From Frigoribacterium sp. (lineage in GTDB: Bacteria > Actinomycetota > Actinomycetes > Actinomycetales > Microbacteriaceae), in NCBI GenBank assembly GCA_025363205.1, contig JANYEI010000139.1:19151-83150 (forward strand): a DNA stretch of 64,000 nucleotides. Reading direction: 5' to 3'. The notes beneath the pieces are model-generated. The model was not told where the DNA came from, ran no database searches, and saw only the letters and a list, made by a program, of their open reading frames with translations. This document shows, piece by piece, positions 18,936-28,442 of this stretch. A program made the translations under genes and the position numbers. Positions within the stretch are counted from its first letter, which is position 1. Each line of letters begins with the position of its first letter.

Positions 18936-21035
18936 TTATACGTCGATTCGCTCGCGCGACATCCCGTCCGAACCCGCGATGATGAAGTCCTTGCGGGGGG
19001 CGACATCGTTGCCCATGAGCAGCTCGAACACTCGCTCGGCGTTGACAGCGTCGGTGATTTGCACGCGGCGTAGCGTGCGGTGGTGACGGTCCATGGTGGT
19101 GGTCGCCAGTTGGTCGGCATCCATCTCGCCGAGGCCTTTGTAACGCTGAATCGGATCCTGGTAGCGCTTGTTCGACTTCTTGAGCCCGGCGAGCACCCCG
19201 TTGAGCTCGGCCTCGGAGTAGGTGTAGATCGTCTCGTTCGGCTTCGTGCCCGGGTTCATGACAATAACCCGGTGCAGCGGCGGCACCGCGGCGTACACGC
19301 GTCCGTCGCGAATCATATCGGGCATGTAACGAAAGAACAGCGTCAGCAACAGGGTGCGGATGTGCGCGCCATCGACATCCGCATCGCTCATGATGATCAC
19401 CTTGCCGTACCGCGCCGTCGCAAGGTCGAAGCTGCGGCCGGACCCGGCGCCGATCACCTGGATGATCGAGGCGCACTCCGCGTTGCCGAGCATGTCGGAA
19501 ACGGATGCTTTCTGCACGTTGAGGATCTTGCCGCGGATCGGCAGCAGCGCCTGATATTCGCTATCGCGCGCAAGCTTCGCCGTTCCCAGTGCGGAGTCCC
19601 CCTCCACGATGAAGAGCTCGCTGTTGGCCACATCCGAGCTTCTGCAGTCAACCAGCTTCGCCGGAAGGGACGAGTTCTCGAGGGCATTCTTGCGCCGCTG
19701 GGTCTCCTTGTGCGCGCGCGCTGAGATGCGGGACTTCATTTCCGCGACGATCTTGTCAAGCACGAGTGCCGACTGCGTCTTGTCGTCACGCTTCGGCGAA
19801 CCGAACTTCTCCGCCATGGTCTTGGCGACCACCGCAGCGACGATATTGCGAACCGCGGGAGTTCCGAGGATCTCCTTCGTCTGCCCCTCGAACTGCGGCT
19901 CAGGCAGGCGTACGGTCAACACCGCCGTGAGGCCGGCGAGGATGTCGTCCTTCTCAATCTTCTCGGTGCTGTTCGCACCAGTGCCGACCTTGAGTCGGCG
20001 CGCGTTCTGCTCGACCTGCGCGCGGAGGAACTTGAGCATCCCGGCCTCGAAGCCGGTTTGGTGAGTGCCGCCCTTCGGGGTGGCGATGATATTCACGTAG
20101 CTTCGGAACACCGTGTCATACCCGGTGCCCCAACGCAGGGCGATATCGACCTCGCACTCGCGCTCAAGCTCGGTGGCGACCATGTGGCCCTTGTCGTCGA
20201 GCACGGGAACGGTCTCCTGGAACGCGCCGGAGCCGGTCATTCGCCAGGTCTCAGTAAGGGCGGTGTCCGGGGCGAGGAAGTCGACGTATTCAGCGATTCC
20301 ACCGTCGAAGCGGAACAGTTCATGGATGGGCTCGGCGCCACGCTCGTCGGTGATGTCGATGCCGAGGCCTCGCACCAGGAACGCGGTCTGACGCGCGCGG
20401 GTCGCGAGTTCATCCGTTTGAAAGGTCGTGCCGCGGCTGAATATCTGCGGATCAGCCCAGTAGCGAATCCGGGTGCCGGTCGCACCGCGCGGCACCCTGC
20501 CGATCACGCGCAGTTCACTCTTCTTCTCGAACGGGGTGAATACGGCGTCCGCTCTCGGTCCGTCGGCGGTATCGGCGAAGATACCGGGCTCACCACGATG
20601 GAATGACATCGCCCAGGTCTTGCCATCACGGTCGACTTCGACATCCAGGCGCTCTGAAAGGGCGTTGACGACCGATGCTCCAACGCCGTGAAGTCCACCG
20701 GAGGCAGCATAGGATCCGCTGCCGAACTTGCCGCCGGCATGAAGCTTGGTGAACACGACCTCGACCCCGGACAGACCGGTCTTCGGCTCGATGTCCACCG
20801 GAATCCCGCGGGCGCGGTCACGCACCTCAATGCTGTCGTCGGCGTGCAACACCACGGTGATCTCATCGCCATGACCACCGAGTGCCTCGTCGACAGAGTT
20901 GTCGATGACCTCCCACAGGCAGTGCATAAGGCCACGCGAATCAGTGGATCCGATATACATGCCCGGACGCTTGCGTACCGCCTCGAGACCCTCGAGCACC
21001 GACAGGTGCCGTGCAGAATAGTCCGAACTCGCCAC
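18936..21035 (-). CDS. parE: DNA topoisomerase IV (gyrase-like) subunit B
   Basis: LEAVRKRPGMYIGSTDSRGLMHCLWEVIDNSVDEALGG; FIVEGDSALGTAKLARDSEYQALLPIRGKILNVQKA. Confidence 0.92.
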   Translation of the reverse strand: MASSDYSARHLSVLEGLEAVRKRPGMYIGSTDSRGLMHCLWEVIDNSVDEALGGHGDEITVVLHADDSIEVRDRARGIPVDIEPKTGLSGVEVVFTKLHAGGKFGSGSYAASGGLHGVGASVVNALSERLDVEVDRDGKTWAMSFHRGEPGIFADTADGPRADAVFTPFEKKSELRVIGRVPRGATGTRIRYWADPQIFSRGTTFQTDELATRARQTAFLVRGLGIDITDERGAEPIHELFRFDGGIAEYVDFLAPDTALTETWRMTGSGAFQETVPVLDDKGHMVATELERECEVDIALRWGTGYDTVFRSYVNIIATPKGGTHQTGFEAGMLKFLRAQVEQNARRLKVGTGANSTEKIEKDDILAGLTAVLTVRLPEPQFEGQTKEILGTPAVRNIVAAVVAKTMAEKFGSPKRDDKTQSALVLDKIVAEMKSRISARAHKETQRRKNALENSSLPAKLVDCRSSDVANSELFIVEGDSALGTAKLARDSEYQALLPIRGKILNVQKASVSDMLGNAECASIIQVIGAGSGRSFDLATARYGKVIIMSDADVDGAHIRTLLLTLFFRYMPDMIRDGRVYAAVPPLHRVIVMNPGTKPNETIYTYSEAELNGVLAGLKKSNKRYQDPIQRYKGLGEMDADQLATTTMDRHHRTLRRVQITDAVNAERVFELLMGNDVAPRKDFIIAGSDGMSRERIDV

Positions 21036-21259
21036 GTGAATCTCCTTCGCGGCACCGCCAACATCGTCGAAACGGGGAATGGACGGGGACTGGGCCGGGT
21101 TAAACACTAACGACAGTCAATGCCGTTACCGACGTATGACACCCCTTGATGAAGCGGGTACGCGTTCAGCGAAATACACAGGTTTTGTGGCCACGTTGGG
21201 ACAGACCCGTGTTTGTATTGAAACAACACATTATGAAAAGGAAATCAGAGGAGCAACTC

Positions 21260-21496
21260 ATGGCTCAGATTGCACCCGAAACGACTGCAGTGAACGACAT
21301 CAACTCCAGCCCTCGGCTTACCGCGTCGGACCGCTGCGACAGCTGTGGTGCGCAGGCCTACATCCGTGTCGCCATCGGTTCGAGCGAACTGCTGTTTTGC
21401 GCACATCACGGCAAGAAGTACCAGGAAAAGCTCGCGACCATCGCCAGCGACTGGCACGACGAGTCGGACCGCCTGCTTCAGGACAACCGCGCCTAG
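21260..21496 (+). CDS. DUF7455 family small zinc-binding-like protein
   Basis: 79 aa: LTASDRCDSCGAQAYIRVAIGSSELLFCAHHGKKYQEKL. Confidence 0.85.
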   Translation: MAQIAPETTAVNDINSSPRLTASDRCDSCGAQAYIRVAIGSSELLFCAHHGKKYQEKLATIASDWHDESDRLLQDNRA

Positions 21497-21522
21497 GAAG
21501 TAGAGAACCCGCATTTTTTGTC

Positions 21523-21550
21523 AGCGCCCTCGGCTTCGGCCGGGGGCGCT
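21523..21550 (+). terminator. Rho-independent-like terminator with UUCG loop
   Basis: agcgccctcggc-ttcg-gccgggggcgct followed by ttgctttctt. Confidence 0.8.
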
Positions 21551-21578
21551 TTGCTTTCTTCGGGAATCGAGTGCGAAA

Positions 21579-22619
21579 TTACTCGAGAAATCGCCGGTGG
21601 ATGCGCGGACTCAGGCGTGTGACGAGCTCTTCCCCGATCGTGCCCAGTTTGTCTGCCCACTCCTGCACGGTCGGCTCACCGTCCGTGCCGTCACCGAAGA
21701 GGATCGCTGTCTCACCGGTACGCACGATGGCTTCACCAGTGTCCACCGTCAGTTGGTCCAACTGGACCGAGACGACCCTGTGGCGCACGCCTTCAAGCGA
21801 GACCTGCACCCCCGCCGCTGAGCTGGGGACGCCGTCACCATAACCGATCCCGACGGTCGCCAGGCCATCCCGCACCGCGATTACCGGTGCGGTGAGCGTC
21901 ATTACGGGTTCGAGCAGGAGCGAAGAGGGGGTTACCCCGCCGCCGGGCGATATTCCGAAGGAAAAAGCCCCGATCCGCACAAGGTCAAACCGGGCATCGG
22001 CGCGACCGAACGCGGCCGCACTTGCCGCAAGATGCCGCACCGTTACGTTCGCTCCGAGACGTTCGGCAATTGCGAGCGCCGAGCGGAACCGCTTGATCGC
22101 CACGGTGTCGTCGTCGTCGGAAGCCTCCGCGATGTGAGTCCAGATACCGACGAGTTCGATGCGGTCCGACAGGGCGAGAGCTTGGGCCACCAGGGCGGGC
22201 CACTGCTCGATGCTGGCACCGTTTCGATGAAGGCCCGTGTCAATCTTGAGGTGCACCCGCGCTCGGCCAGCGACGCTGGCCCGAGCAATCGCATCCAACT
22301 GGCCGAGTGTCGAGACGCCGAAGTCGAGTTCGGCGTCAATCGCTGCGGTGTAATCCTCGTTGGGCCCGAGTAACCAAGTAAACAGGGCCACGTCACGCGG
22401 GATGCCGTTCTGCCGCAACTCGAGGCCGGTCTCGATGTCGAGGACGCCGAGCCAGGTGACCCCGGCCGCGACTGCCGCACGCGCGACCGGTACGGCGCCG
22501 TGTCCGTAGGCATCCGCTTTAACCACGGCCATCAGGGCGGCCGGAGCAACCCGCTCGGCGAGCCGGGCAAGGTTACGCCGGTAGGCGGCGAGATCAATCG
22601 TGGCTGTGGGCGTATTCAT
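21579..22619 (-). CDS. alr: Alanine racemase-like PLP enzyme, full length with partly degenerate C-terminal domain
   Basis: PLP motif VVKADAYGHG, VRIGAFSFGI, VGIGYGDG; the usual GRVxMD reads VVSVQLDQ. Confidence 0.85.
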   Translation of the reverse strand: MNTPTATIDLAAYRRNLARLAERVAPAALMAVVKADAYGHGAVPVARAAVAAGVTWLGVLDIETGLELRQNGIPRDVALFTWLLGPNEDYTAAIDAELDFGVSTLGQLDAIARASVAGRARVHLKIDTGLHRNGASIEQWPALVAQALALSDRIELVGIWTHIAEASDDDDTVAIKRFRSALAIAERLGANVTVRHLAASAAAFGRADARFDLVRIGAFSFGISPGGGVTPSSLLLEPVMTLTAPVIAVRDGLATVGIGYGDGVPSSAAGVQVSLEGVRHRVVSVQLDQLTVDTGEAIVRTGETAILFGDGTDGEPTVQEWADKLGTIGEELVTRLSPRIHRRFLE

Positions 22620-23287
22620 CGATACACCCGCGGCAGGTGGGAGCCGAAGACGGAGACGATCTCCGCGCTCGGGCGCCGGAGGCTGCTCGCCCAGTCCCAG
22701 ACCGCAGGATCCTCCCCGGAGGGGTCACCAAACACAACCGCCTCGTCGCCGATCAGGGCGGAATCCTGCCCGAGGTCAAGCACAAGGGCATTCATCGCCA
22801 CGCGCCCTACGATACGACGCGGCGCTCCCCCGAGTCGGAGAGATCCCACATTGCTCGCGATACGATCCAAACCCTCCGCGTAGCCGATTCCGACGAGCGC
22901 AAGATTGGTGCGCGAGGGTGCGGTCCAGGTGTACCCGTAGGAGACACTCTCGCCGGCATCGATTGTCTTTGTGCCCACTACCAGCGCGCTGACCCGCATC
23001 GCCGGCCGCAGCTCACGATCCGCACAGAGTCCGTACAGTGCCTCACCCGCAGAGATGAATTCCGCATCACGCCCTGTCGACGCGGTGAAATCGATGTCGC
23101 GAACGAAGACACCGCCATCAACGGCGGCGGCGGTTACCGCCGTGACGCCGTGACCGTAGGCATCCGCCCTGAGATCGGCGACGACGACTCGAGAACCAGC
23201 CCGGCGAACGAGCACAGCCGCGTTGTCGCGGATCGCCGAGAGATTGATGCTCGCACGGTGAATGTGTGAACCGGACAGCGTCATCAC
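22616..23287 (-). CDS. Truncated alanine racemase paralogue (C-terminal domain retained, barrel mostly deleted, PLP Lys replaced by Arg)
   Basis: VVVADLRADAYGHG (K to R), jump to EALYGL, then GESVSYGYTW, VGIGYAEG, GRVAMN, LPRVYR; 4-nt overlap with alr. Confidence 0.85.
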   Translation of the reverse strand: MMTLSGSHIHRASINLSAIRDNAAVLVRRAGSRVVVADLRADAYGHGVTAVTAAAVDGGVFVRDIDFTASTGRDAEFISAGEALYGLCADRELRPAMRVSALVVGTKTIDAGESVSYGYTWTAPSRTNLALVGIGYAEGLDRIASNVGSLRLGGAPRRIVGRVAMNALVLDLGQDSALIGDEAVVFGDPSGEDPAVWDWASSLRRPSAEIVSVFGSHLPRVYR

Positions 23288-23318
23288 CTCTTGGATTGGA
23301 CGGACGATTCTCGAAGTC

Positions 23319-24086
23319 CTAGATTCTTGAGAATACGTGTTTCGCGTGGGCGATGATCACGTCTCGCGCCCGCGTGGCGTAGTACTCGAGTTTTTCGTTG
23401 CGCTCTGAGTTAATCACGGTGAATCCACGACGCATACCGATCGACGCGATGATGGCGTCGGTGAGGAGTGGGTTGAGGGGCAGTGCCGGGCCACCGACCT
23501 GCGTGCCGATAGCGACAGTGCCGCTAACCACAGTGCCGACGGTGCCGGTATCGAGGACGCCCTCGACGGAACCCTCGCCATTGCCACTGCCGGCCTCGAG
23601 GATGCCCAGGGGCTTTGCCCCGGCATCCAGCGTCCAGCGAGACGCGTTGTCTTCGAATCCGACGATCTGGCCGAATGGCGAATCGACGATCACGTAGCCG
23701 ACGGCACGCGTGGAGATGCGGGTCGCTCGGAACGGCAGGACTGCTAGCCCCTCGAGCGAGGTGCCGTCGGCGAGGGTGATAGAATGGCCGAGCAGCTCGG
23801 CGCCGGAACCGTAGGCGAACACGGCAGTGCCGCTCGCGCGCAGCGCGCGAAGCCGGTCGCCATTCGCCAGCAGGTCGGCGTGGATGTTGCGCATCGCCGA
23901 AAGCGGTCCGTTGCCGACGATGACCAGGTCGACATCCGTCGGGAGTTGAGATCCAACCTCGTGGGCAATAACTGTCACGGAATGCCCGGCACGCGTCAGT
24001 CGGGCTGTCAGCGCCATAACATTACCCCGATCGCCGGCTACCCCGAGTTCGTCGGGGTAGAGCTGCACAATCGTCAGCTCACTCAT
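23319..24086 (-). CDS. GatD-like (CobB/CobQ-type) glutamine amidotransferase subunit lacking catalytic residues
   Basis: LYPDELGVAGDRGNVMAL N-terminus, GATase-1-like core AVFAYGSGAELLGH and GTQVGGPALPLNPLLTD; no cysteines; ATGA overlap with MurT-like gene. Confidence 0.85.
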   Translation of the reverse strand: MSELTIVQLYPDELGVAGDRGNVMALTARLTRAGHSVTVIAHEVGSQLPTDVDLVIVGNGPLSAMRNIHADLLANGDRLRALRASGTAVFAYGSGAELLGHSITLADGTSLEGLAVLPFRATRISTRAVGYVIVDSPFGQIVGFEDNASRWTLDAGAKPLGILEAGSGNGEGSVEGVLDTGTVGTVVSGTVAIGTQVGGPALPLNPLLTDAIIASIGMRRGFTVINSERNEKLEYYATRARDVIIAHAKHVFSRI

Positions 24087-25432
24087 CGCTGGTTCTCCAG
24101 CTCGAGGAAACCGATCTGCTTTCGGGCTAGCATCATGATCTCGTAATTGACGATCCAGGTCTTGAGCCCACTTGACGGCCGGGGAAGCGTACGCATGATG
24201 TCGATCGCCTTCTTGAGGTCGGGCTCGACAGCGCCGATGGCAATCCCTTCGTGCTCGAGACGGAGGGCAATCTGCCACGCCTTCGCACCGGTGACCACGT
24301 CGACATGGTCGAGCGCGGCAAAATCAATATCGTAGATCCAGGAGATGTCAGGCGTTCCCTCATCGATCGCGAAAAGCACCTGTTGCGGGGGCTCGGGCAG
24401 CGCGTCGAGGTTGAGCTGAAGGCTCGCGGCATTCTTGAACATCACGAATTCAACCTGTTCGTTCACGCCATCGCGGTTCGTGAAGTCAAGCAGTTCGCCC
24501 CGGCCATAGGCGGGCTTCATTGTGGCAAACGCAGCGGCCGAGGACGTGCCGTCGAAGCGATCTCCAAGGATGACTGCCGCCGTTGCCAGCGCCGCTGCCG
24601 CGTCGATCGCGTAGTGGAGGCCTTTTGCCGGGAGAGTCACGTCGACCGTCGTGCCGTCGACGACAATCGTCGCTCCCGCGCGATCGGTTGCCACCAGTTC
24701 CGCCAAAGCATGATGAGAATCGGACAAAACGGTGGCATCTCGGTAGTCCGTGGCGTTGAACAGCCCATGGGGGGCGCGCGCGATGACCGCCTCCGAAGCA
24801 CCGAAGTAGGTGATGTCCGGGTCGGCCGTCGCGTCTCCGTCGGCATAGCGCCTGGCGATCTTCGACAGGTAGGGGTCTTCGCGATTGGTCACAATGTGCA
24901 GAGCCGCCTGCTGGGCGGTGTCGAGCATCATGTCGGCGACGCGTTCGGTCTCGTAGAACCGGTAAAGCTGGTCGACTTGAGTGTTTAGCACCAGCACGGT
25001 AGACGGAGGAACTACTGCGGCAAACTCGAGCGCGAATGCCTCATCCACCTCGAGCACGCCGATGTCGGCATCGAGCCTGCCGAGCACGCTGGACTCGGCG
25101 AGAATCGACGACGCGATACCCTGCGGCAGATTCGCGCCGGACGGGTTGGTGAAGACCCTCAAGCCGTGCCCACGCAACACCTCGGTGAGCATGTGTGTCG
25201 TGGTGGATTTGCCATTGCTGCCAAGCACGTAAACAATTCCGTACCGGAATTGATGTGTGACATCCCGAAGGAAGTTCGGCGCGAGTTTCGTTGTGACGTA
25301 GCCGGGAAAGGCGGACCCGCCACCGCGAAGCTTCGCAAGGGCTCGCACCATCTTCCCGGCGACGACCGGGATGAAGTACTTCAGTCCACTGGGCTTGCGT
25401 TGCTGTGCTCTACGCGACGCTGACGGGTTCAC
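24083..25432 (-). CDS. MurT-like Mur ligase family protein without zinc ribbon
   Basis: YVLGSNGKSTTTHML P-loop, NPSGANLPQGIAS, GVLEVDEAF, DISWIYDIDFAAL; no Cys in 449 aa. Confidence 0.87.
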   Translation of the reverse strand: MNPSASRRAQQRKPSGLKYFIPVVAGKMVRALAKLRGGGSAFPGYVTTKLAPNFLRDVTHQFRYGIVYVLGSNGKSTTTHMLTEVLRGHGLRVFTNPSGANLPQGIASSILAESSVLGRLDADIGVLEVDEAFALEFAAVVPPSTVLVLNTQVDQLYRFYETERVADMMLDTAQQAALHIVTNREDPYLSKIARRYADGDATADPDITYFGASEAVIARAPHGLFNATDYRDATVLSDSHHALAELVATDRAGATIVVDGTTVDVTLPAKGLHYAIDAAAALATAAVILGDRFDGTSSAAAFATMKPAYGRGELLDFTNRDGVNEQVEFVMFKNAASLQLNLDALPEPPQQVLFAIDEGTPDISWIYDIDFAALDHVDVVTGAKAWQIALRLEHEGIAIGAVEPDLKKAIDIMRTLPRPSSGLKTWIVNYEIMMLARKQIGFLELENQR

Positions 25433-25440
25433 AGTGCGGT

Positions 25441-26811
25441 TTACTCGAGGTAATCGCGCAGTGACTGCGACCGCGAGGGGTGGCGAAGCTTCGCCATCGT
25501 TTTGGATTCGATCTGGCGGATTCGCTCACGCGTAACCCCGAAGGTATCGCCGATCTGGTCGAGCGTCTTTGGCATGCCGTCACCGAGTCCAAAGCGCATT
25601 CGGATGACGCCGGCTTCGCGCTCGGAAAGTGAGTCGAGCAGCGACTCGAGCTGCTTCTGCAGCATGGTGAAGCCCACGGCATCCGCAGGAACGACTGCCT
25701 CGGTGTCCTCAATGAGGTCGCCGAACTCGCTGTCGCCATCCTCGCCAAGAGGCGTATGGAGTGAGATCGGCTCGCGGCCGTACTTCTGCACCTCGATGAC
25801 CTTCTCCGGAGTCATATCGAGCTCGCGGCTCAACTCCTCCGGAGTGGGCTCACGACCGAGATCCTGCAACATCTGGCGCTGCACGCGCGCGAGCTTGTTG
25901 ATGACCTCGACCATGTGCACCGGGATTCGGATGGTGCGGGCCTGGTCGGCCATGGCTCGGGTGATCGCTTGGCGGATCCACCACGTGGCATAGGTGGAGA
26001 ACTTGAAGCCTTTGGTGTAGTCGAACTTCTCGACGGCACGGATGAGGCCGAGGTTTCCCTCCTGGATGAGGTCGAGGAACTGCATTCCCCGGCCGGTGTA
26101 GCGCTTGGCCAGCGACACGACCAAGCGCAAGTTTGCACCGAGTAGATGACTCTTAGCGCGTTGCCCGTCCTTGGCAACCCACGAGAGTTCCCGCCCAAGC
26201 TGCGACTTGAGCTCCGCCGGGGTCATGTCGGCGAGCTTGTCTTCGGCGAACAGTCCGGCCTCGATCCGCATGGCGAGCTCGACCTCCTCAGCCGCATTGA
26301 GCAGTGCAACCTTGCCGATCTGCTTCAGATAGTCCTTGACCGGGTCTGCGGTCGCGCCCGTGATAGCGGACGAATAAACCGGAACTTCGTCTTCGTCGTC
26401 CACGAGGGAGAGTACGAGCGCTCCCGACGGCAGTACCTCCGCTGACGAGGCGTCTTTTTCATCGTCGGAATCGTCGGTCGTGTCGTTCTTGGAATCGTCG
26501 CCCTTGGACTCTTCGACGGCAGCTGCTTCTGCGTCGTCGTCGGGGCCACCCTCGTCATCATCGGAGGCCCCAGCCTTCGTGCCTCGCTTGACCGGTGCCT
26601 TCTTCGCCGGGGCCTTCGCGGCAGCCGGGGCTTTGGCAGCCGGGGCCTTCGCGGCAGCCAGGGCTTTGGCAGCAGCCGTCTTGGGAGCCGCTTTCTTCGC
26701 GGGCGACGCCGTCTTCTTCACGGGCGCATCGGCGTCAACGGCGAGGTCAACACTGACCTCATCGGTGGTTTCTATTTCCGCAACTGCGGTGGTTTTGGTT
26801 GGGGTGGCCAT
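25441..26811 (-). CDS. rpoD: Principal RNA polymerase sigma-70 factor
   Basis: Ala/Lys-rich N-terminus; [70 protein letters not shown]. Confidence 0.96.
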   Translation of the reverse strand: MATPTKTTAVAEIETTDEVSVDLAVDADAPVKKTASPAKKAAPKTAAAKALAAAKAPAAKAPAAAKAPAKKAPVKRGTKAGASDDDEGGPDDDAEAAAVEESKGDDSKNDTTDDSDDEKDASSAEVLPSGALVLSLVDDEDEVPVYSSAITGATADPVKDYLKQIGKVALLNAAEEVELAMRIEAGLFAEDKLADMTPAELKSQLGRELSWVAKDGQRAKSHLLGANLRLVVSLAKRYTGRGMQFLDLIQEGNLGLIRAVEKFDYTKGFKFSTYATWWIRQAITRAMADQARTIRIPVHMVEVINKLARVQRQMLQDLGREPTPEELSRELDMTPEKVIEVQKYGREPISLHTPLGEDGDSEFGDLIEDTEAVVPADAVGFTMLQKQLESLLDSLSEREAGVIRMRFGLGDGMPKTLDQIGDTFGVTRERIRQIESKTMAKLRHPSRSQSLRDYLE

Positions 26812-27037
26812 CTGGACACCTTTCACTAGTTTTTCTTCAGGCGTTACACGCCCATCACTGGTAGGACCACCCTCGCCCGTCGCACTGATTCGACGGGTTT
26901 TTCGGGCAGCACTAAGACCCATGTCAAGTTTTCGCGCTTCTCACAGCGGTGCAGTGTGCGAGATGCAAGAACCAGAACGGGCCTTACGTCAATTATTGCA
27001 TGGATTCAAGATTGCCCTTGCCAACTCGACCAGATCG

Positions 27038-28396
27038 CTATATAGAGCGATTTGTCCGCGCCCGACGTCTCCAGAACCTCACAAGTGAAACCCACAGGGG
27101 GGCCACTTCTATTCCCTCGTCCGCGTGCAAACGAAGGCGCGTGAGTCGTCGCGCACGCACGAGGAACACCATTCCGGCGCCGATCACGAGGTACTGCACA
27201 AGCAGCGCGATTCGGAAGGAGTCCCACGCGAAGACGTCACTCACACCACCCCCGGAAACTCGTGCGGTGTTCGCTATGTCGAGAACGAGCCCGATTAGGT
27301 ACATCATGACAAAGCTCGCAAGAAACCCGCCGACGTTCACGACTCCACTCGCCGACCCGAGACTACGCATCGGATTGAAGGTGCGCGCGAAGTCGAAACC
27401 GATGAGGGAACCGGGACCCCCGATGCCGAGCACGATGACGAGCGTGACGACGAGCCACCCGGGCGGATATCCCGGCCAGAGCAGCACCATCGACCACACG
27501 ATCCCGATCATCGACACGATGCCGATCACGAGATTGGAGCGGCGCATCGGGTAACGAGCGGTGAGGATGCCGAGGATCGGCCCACTCACGACCCCGGCCG
27601 CAACGATGAGCGTGAGCAGCCCGGAGGCCGCGCCCGGTGAGTAACCGAGCCCGGCCGTGAGCATCGGGAAGCCCCAGAGCAGGGAAAACACCGTGCCCGA
27701 TGACTGGGTGACAAAGTGCGACCAGAACCCGAGCCGCGTGCCCGGCCGAGCAAGAGATTCACGCAACTGCCGAATCGCTACCGGCCAGGTGGCAGCGCGG
27801 TCGGATGCCGCGGCCCCCGGGTCTCGAGTGAGGGAGCGGCCATTCGACAGGAGCATGATGACAAGCACCGCAGAGATGAGTGACAGTGCTGCCGCGGAGA
27901 GGAAGGCTGGCGTCCAGCCGTATTGGTGGAGCAGCAAGGAAAGCGGTATTGCGGAAAGCACCTGGCCGAGTTGACCGATATTTCCGGTCCACTGGGACAC
28001 CTGAGGCAGTAGTCGGCCGTGGAACCAGGAGGCGAGCAAGCGGATCACGGAGATGAAAGTGAGCGCATCGCCGGCACCCACGAGGATGCGTCCGACTATC
28101 GCAACGCCGATCGACGGCGCGACGGCAAGAGTCATCTGCCCACCGAGCATCAGGACCGCTCCGACAGAAATCAACGCCTTGGGTCCCACGCGATCCAGAA
28201 GGACTCCGGTGGGGATCTGAAGAGCGGCATAGACCACAAGCTGTACGACGGCGAGGCTCGACAACGCCGACGCAGAGATATCGAAGCGCTGAGCGGCCTC
28301 GATGCCGGAGACACCCAGAGAGGTGCGCTGCATCACTGCCACGATGTATGCGAAGACCGCGACGCTCCAAATGAGCCAGGACCGCCGCGAATTCAC
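27038..28396 (-). CDS. MFS transporter
   Basis: ~12 TM helices; LQIPTGVLLDRVGPKALISVGAVLM MFS motif. Confidence 0.88.
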   Translation of the reverse strand: MNSRRSWLIWSVAVFAYIVAVMQRTSLGVSGIEAAQRFDISASALSSLAVVQLVVYAALQIPTGVLLDRVGPKALISVGAVLMLGGQMTLAVAPSIGVAIVGRILVGAGDALTFISVIRLLASWFHGRLLPQVSQWTGNIGQLGQVLSAIPLSLLLHQYGWTPAFLSAAALSLISAVLVIMLLSNGRSLTRDPGAAASDRAATWPVAIRQLRESLARPGTRLGFWSHFVTQSSGTVFSLLWGFPMLTAGLGYSPGAASGLLTLIVAAGVVSGPILGILTARYPMRRSNLVIGIVSMIGIVWSMVLLWPGYPPGWLVVTLVIVLGIGGPGSLIGFDFARTFNPMRSLGSASGVVNVGGFLASFVMMYLIGLVLDIANTARVSGGGVSDVFAWDSFRIALLVQYLVIGAGMVFLVRARRLTRLRLHADEGIEVAPLWVSLVRFWRRRARTNRSI

Positions 28397-28442
28397 CTAA
28401 CCACTGTAGCCCGAGGTGCCTCAAGCCACCGCGGAGCGCACG

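Noticed and set aside
26580-26720. Lys/Ala-rich repeats as a mobile or structural repeat
   Set aside because: Encodes the ordinary low-complexity N-terminal region of actinobacterial principal sigma factors.
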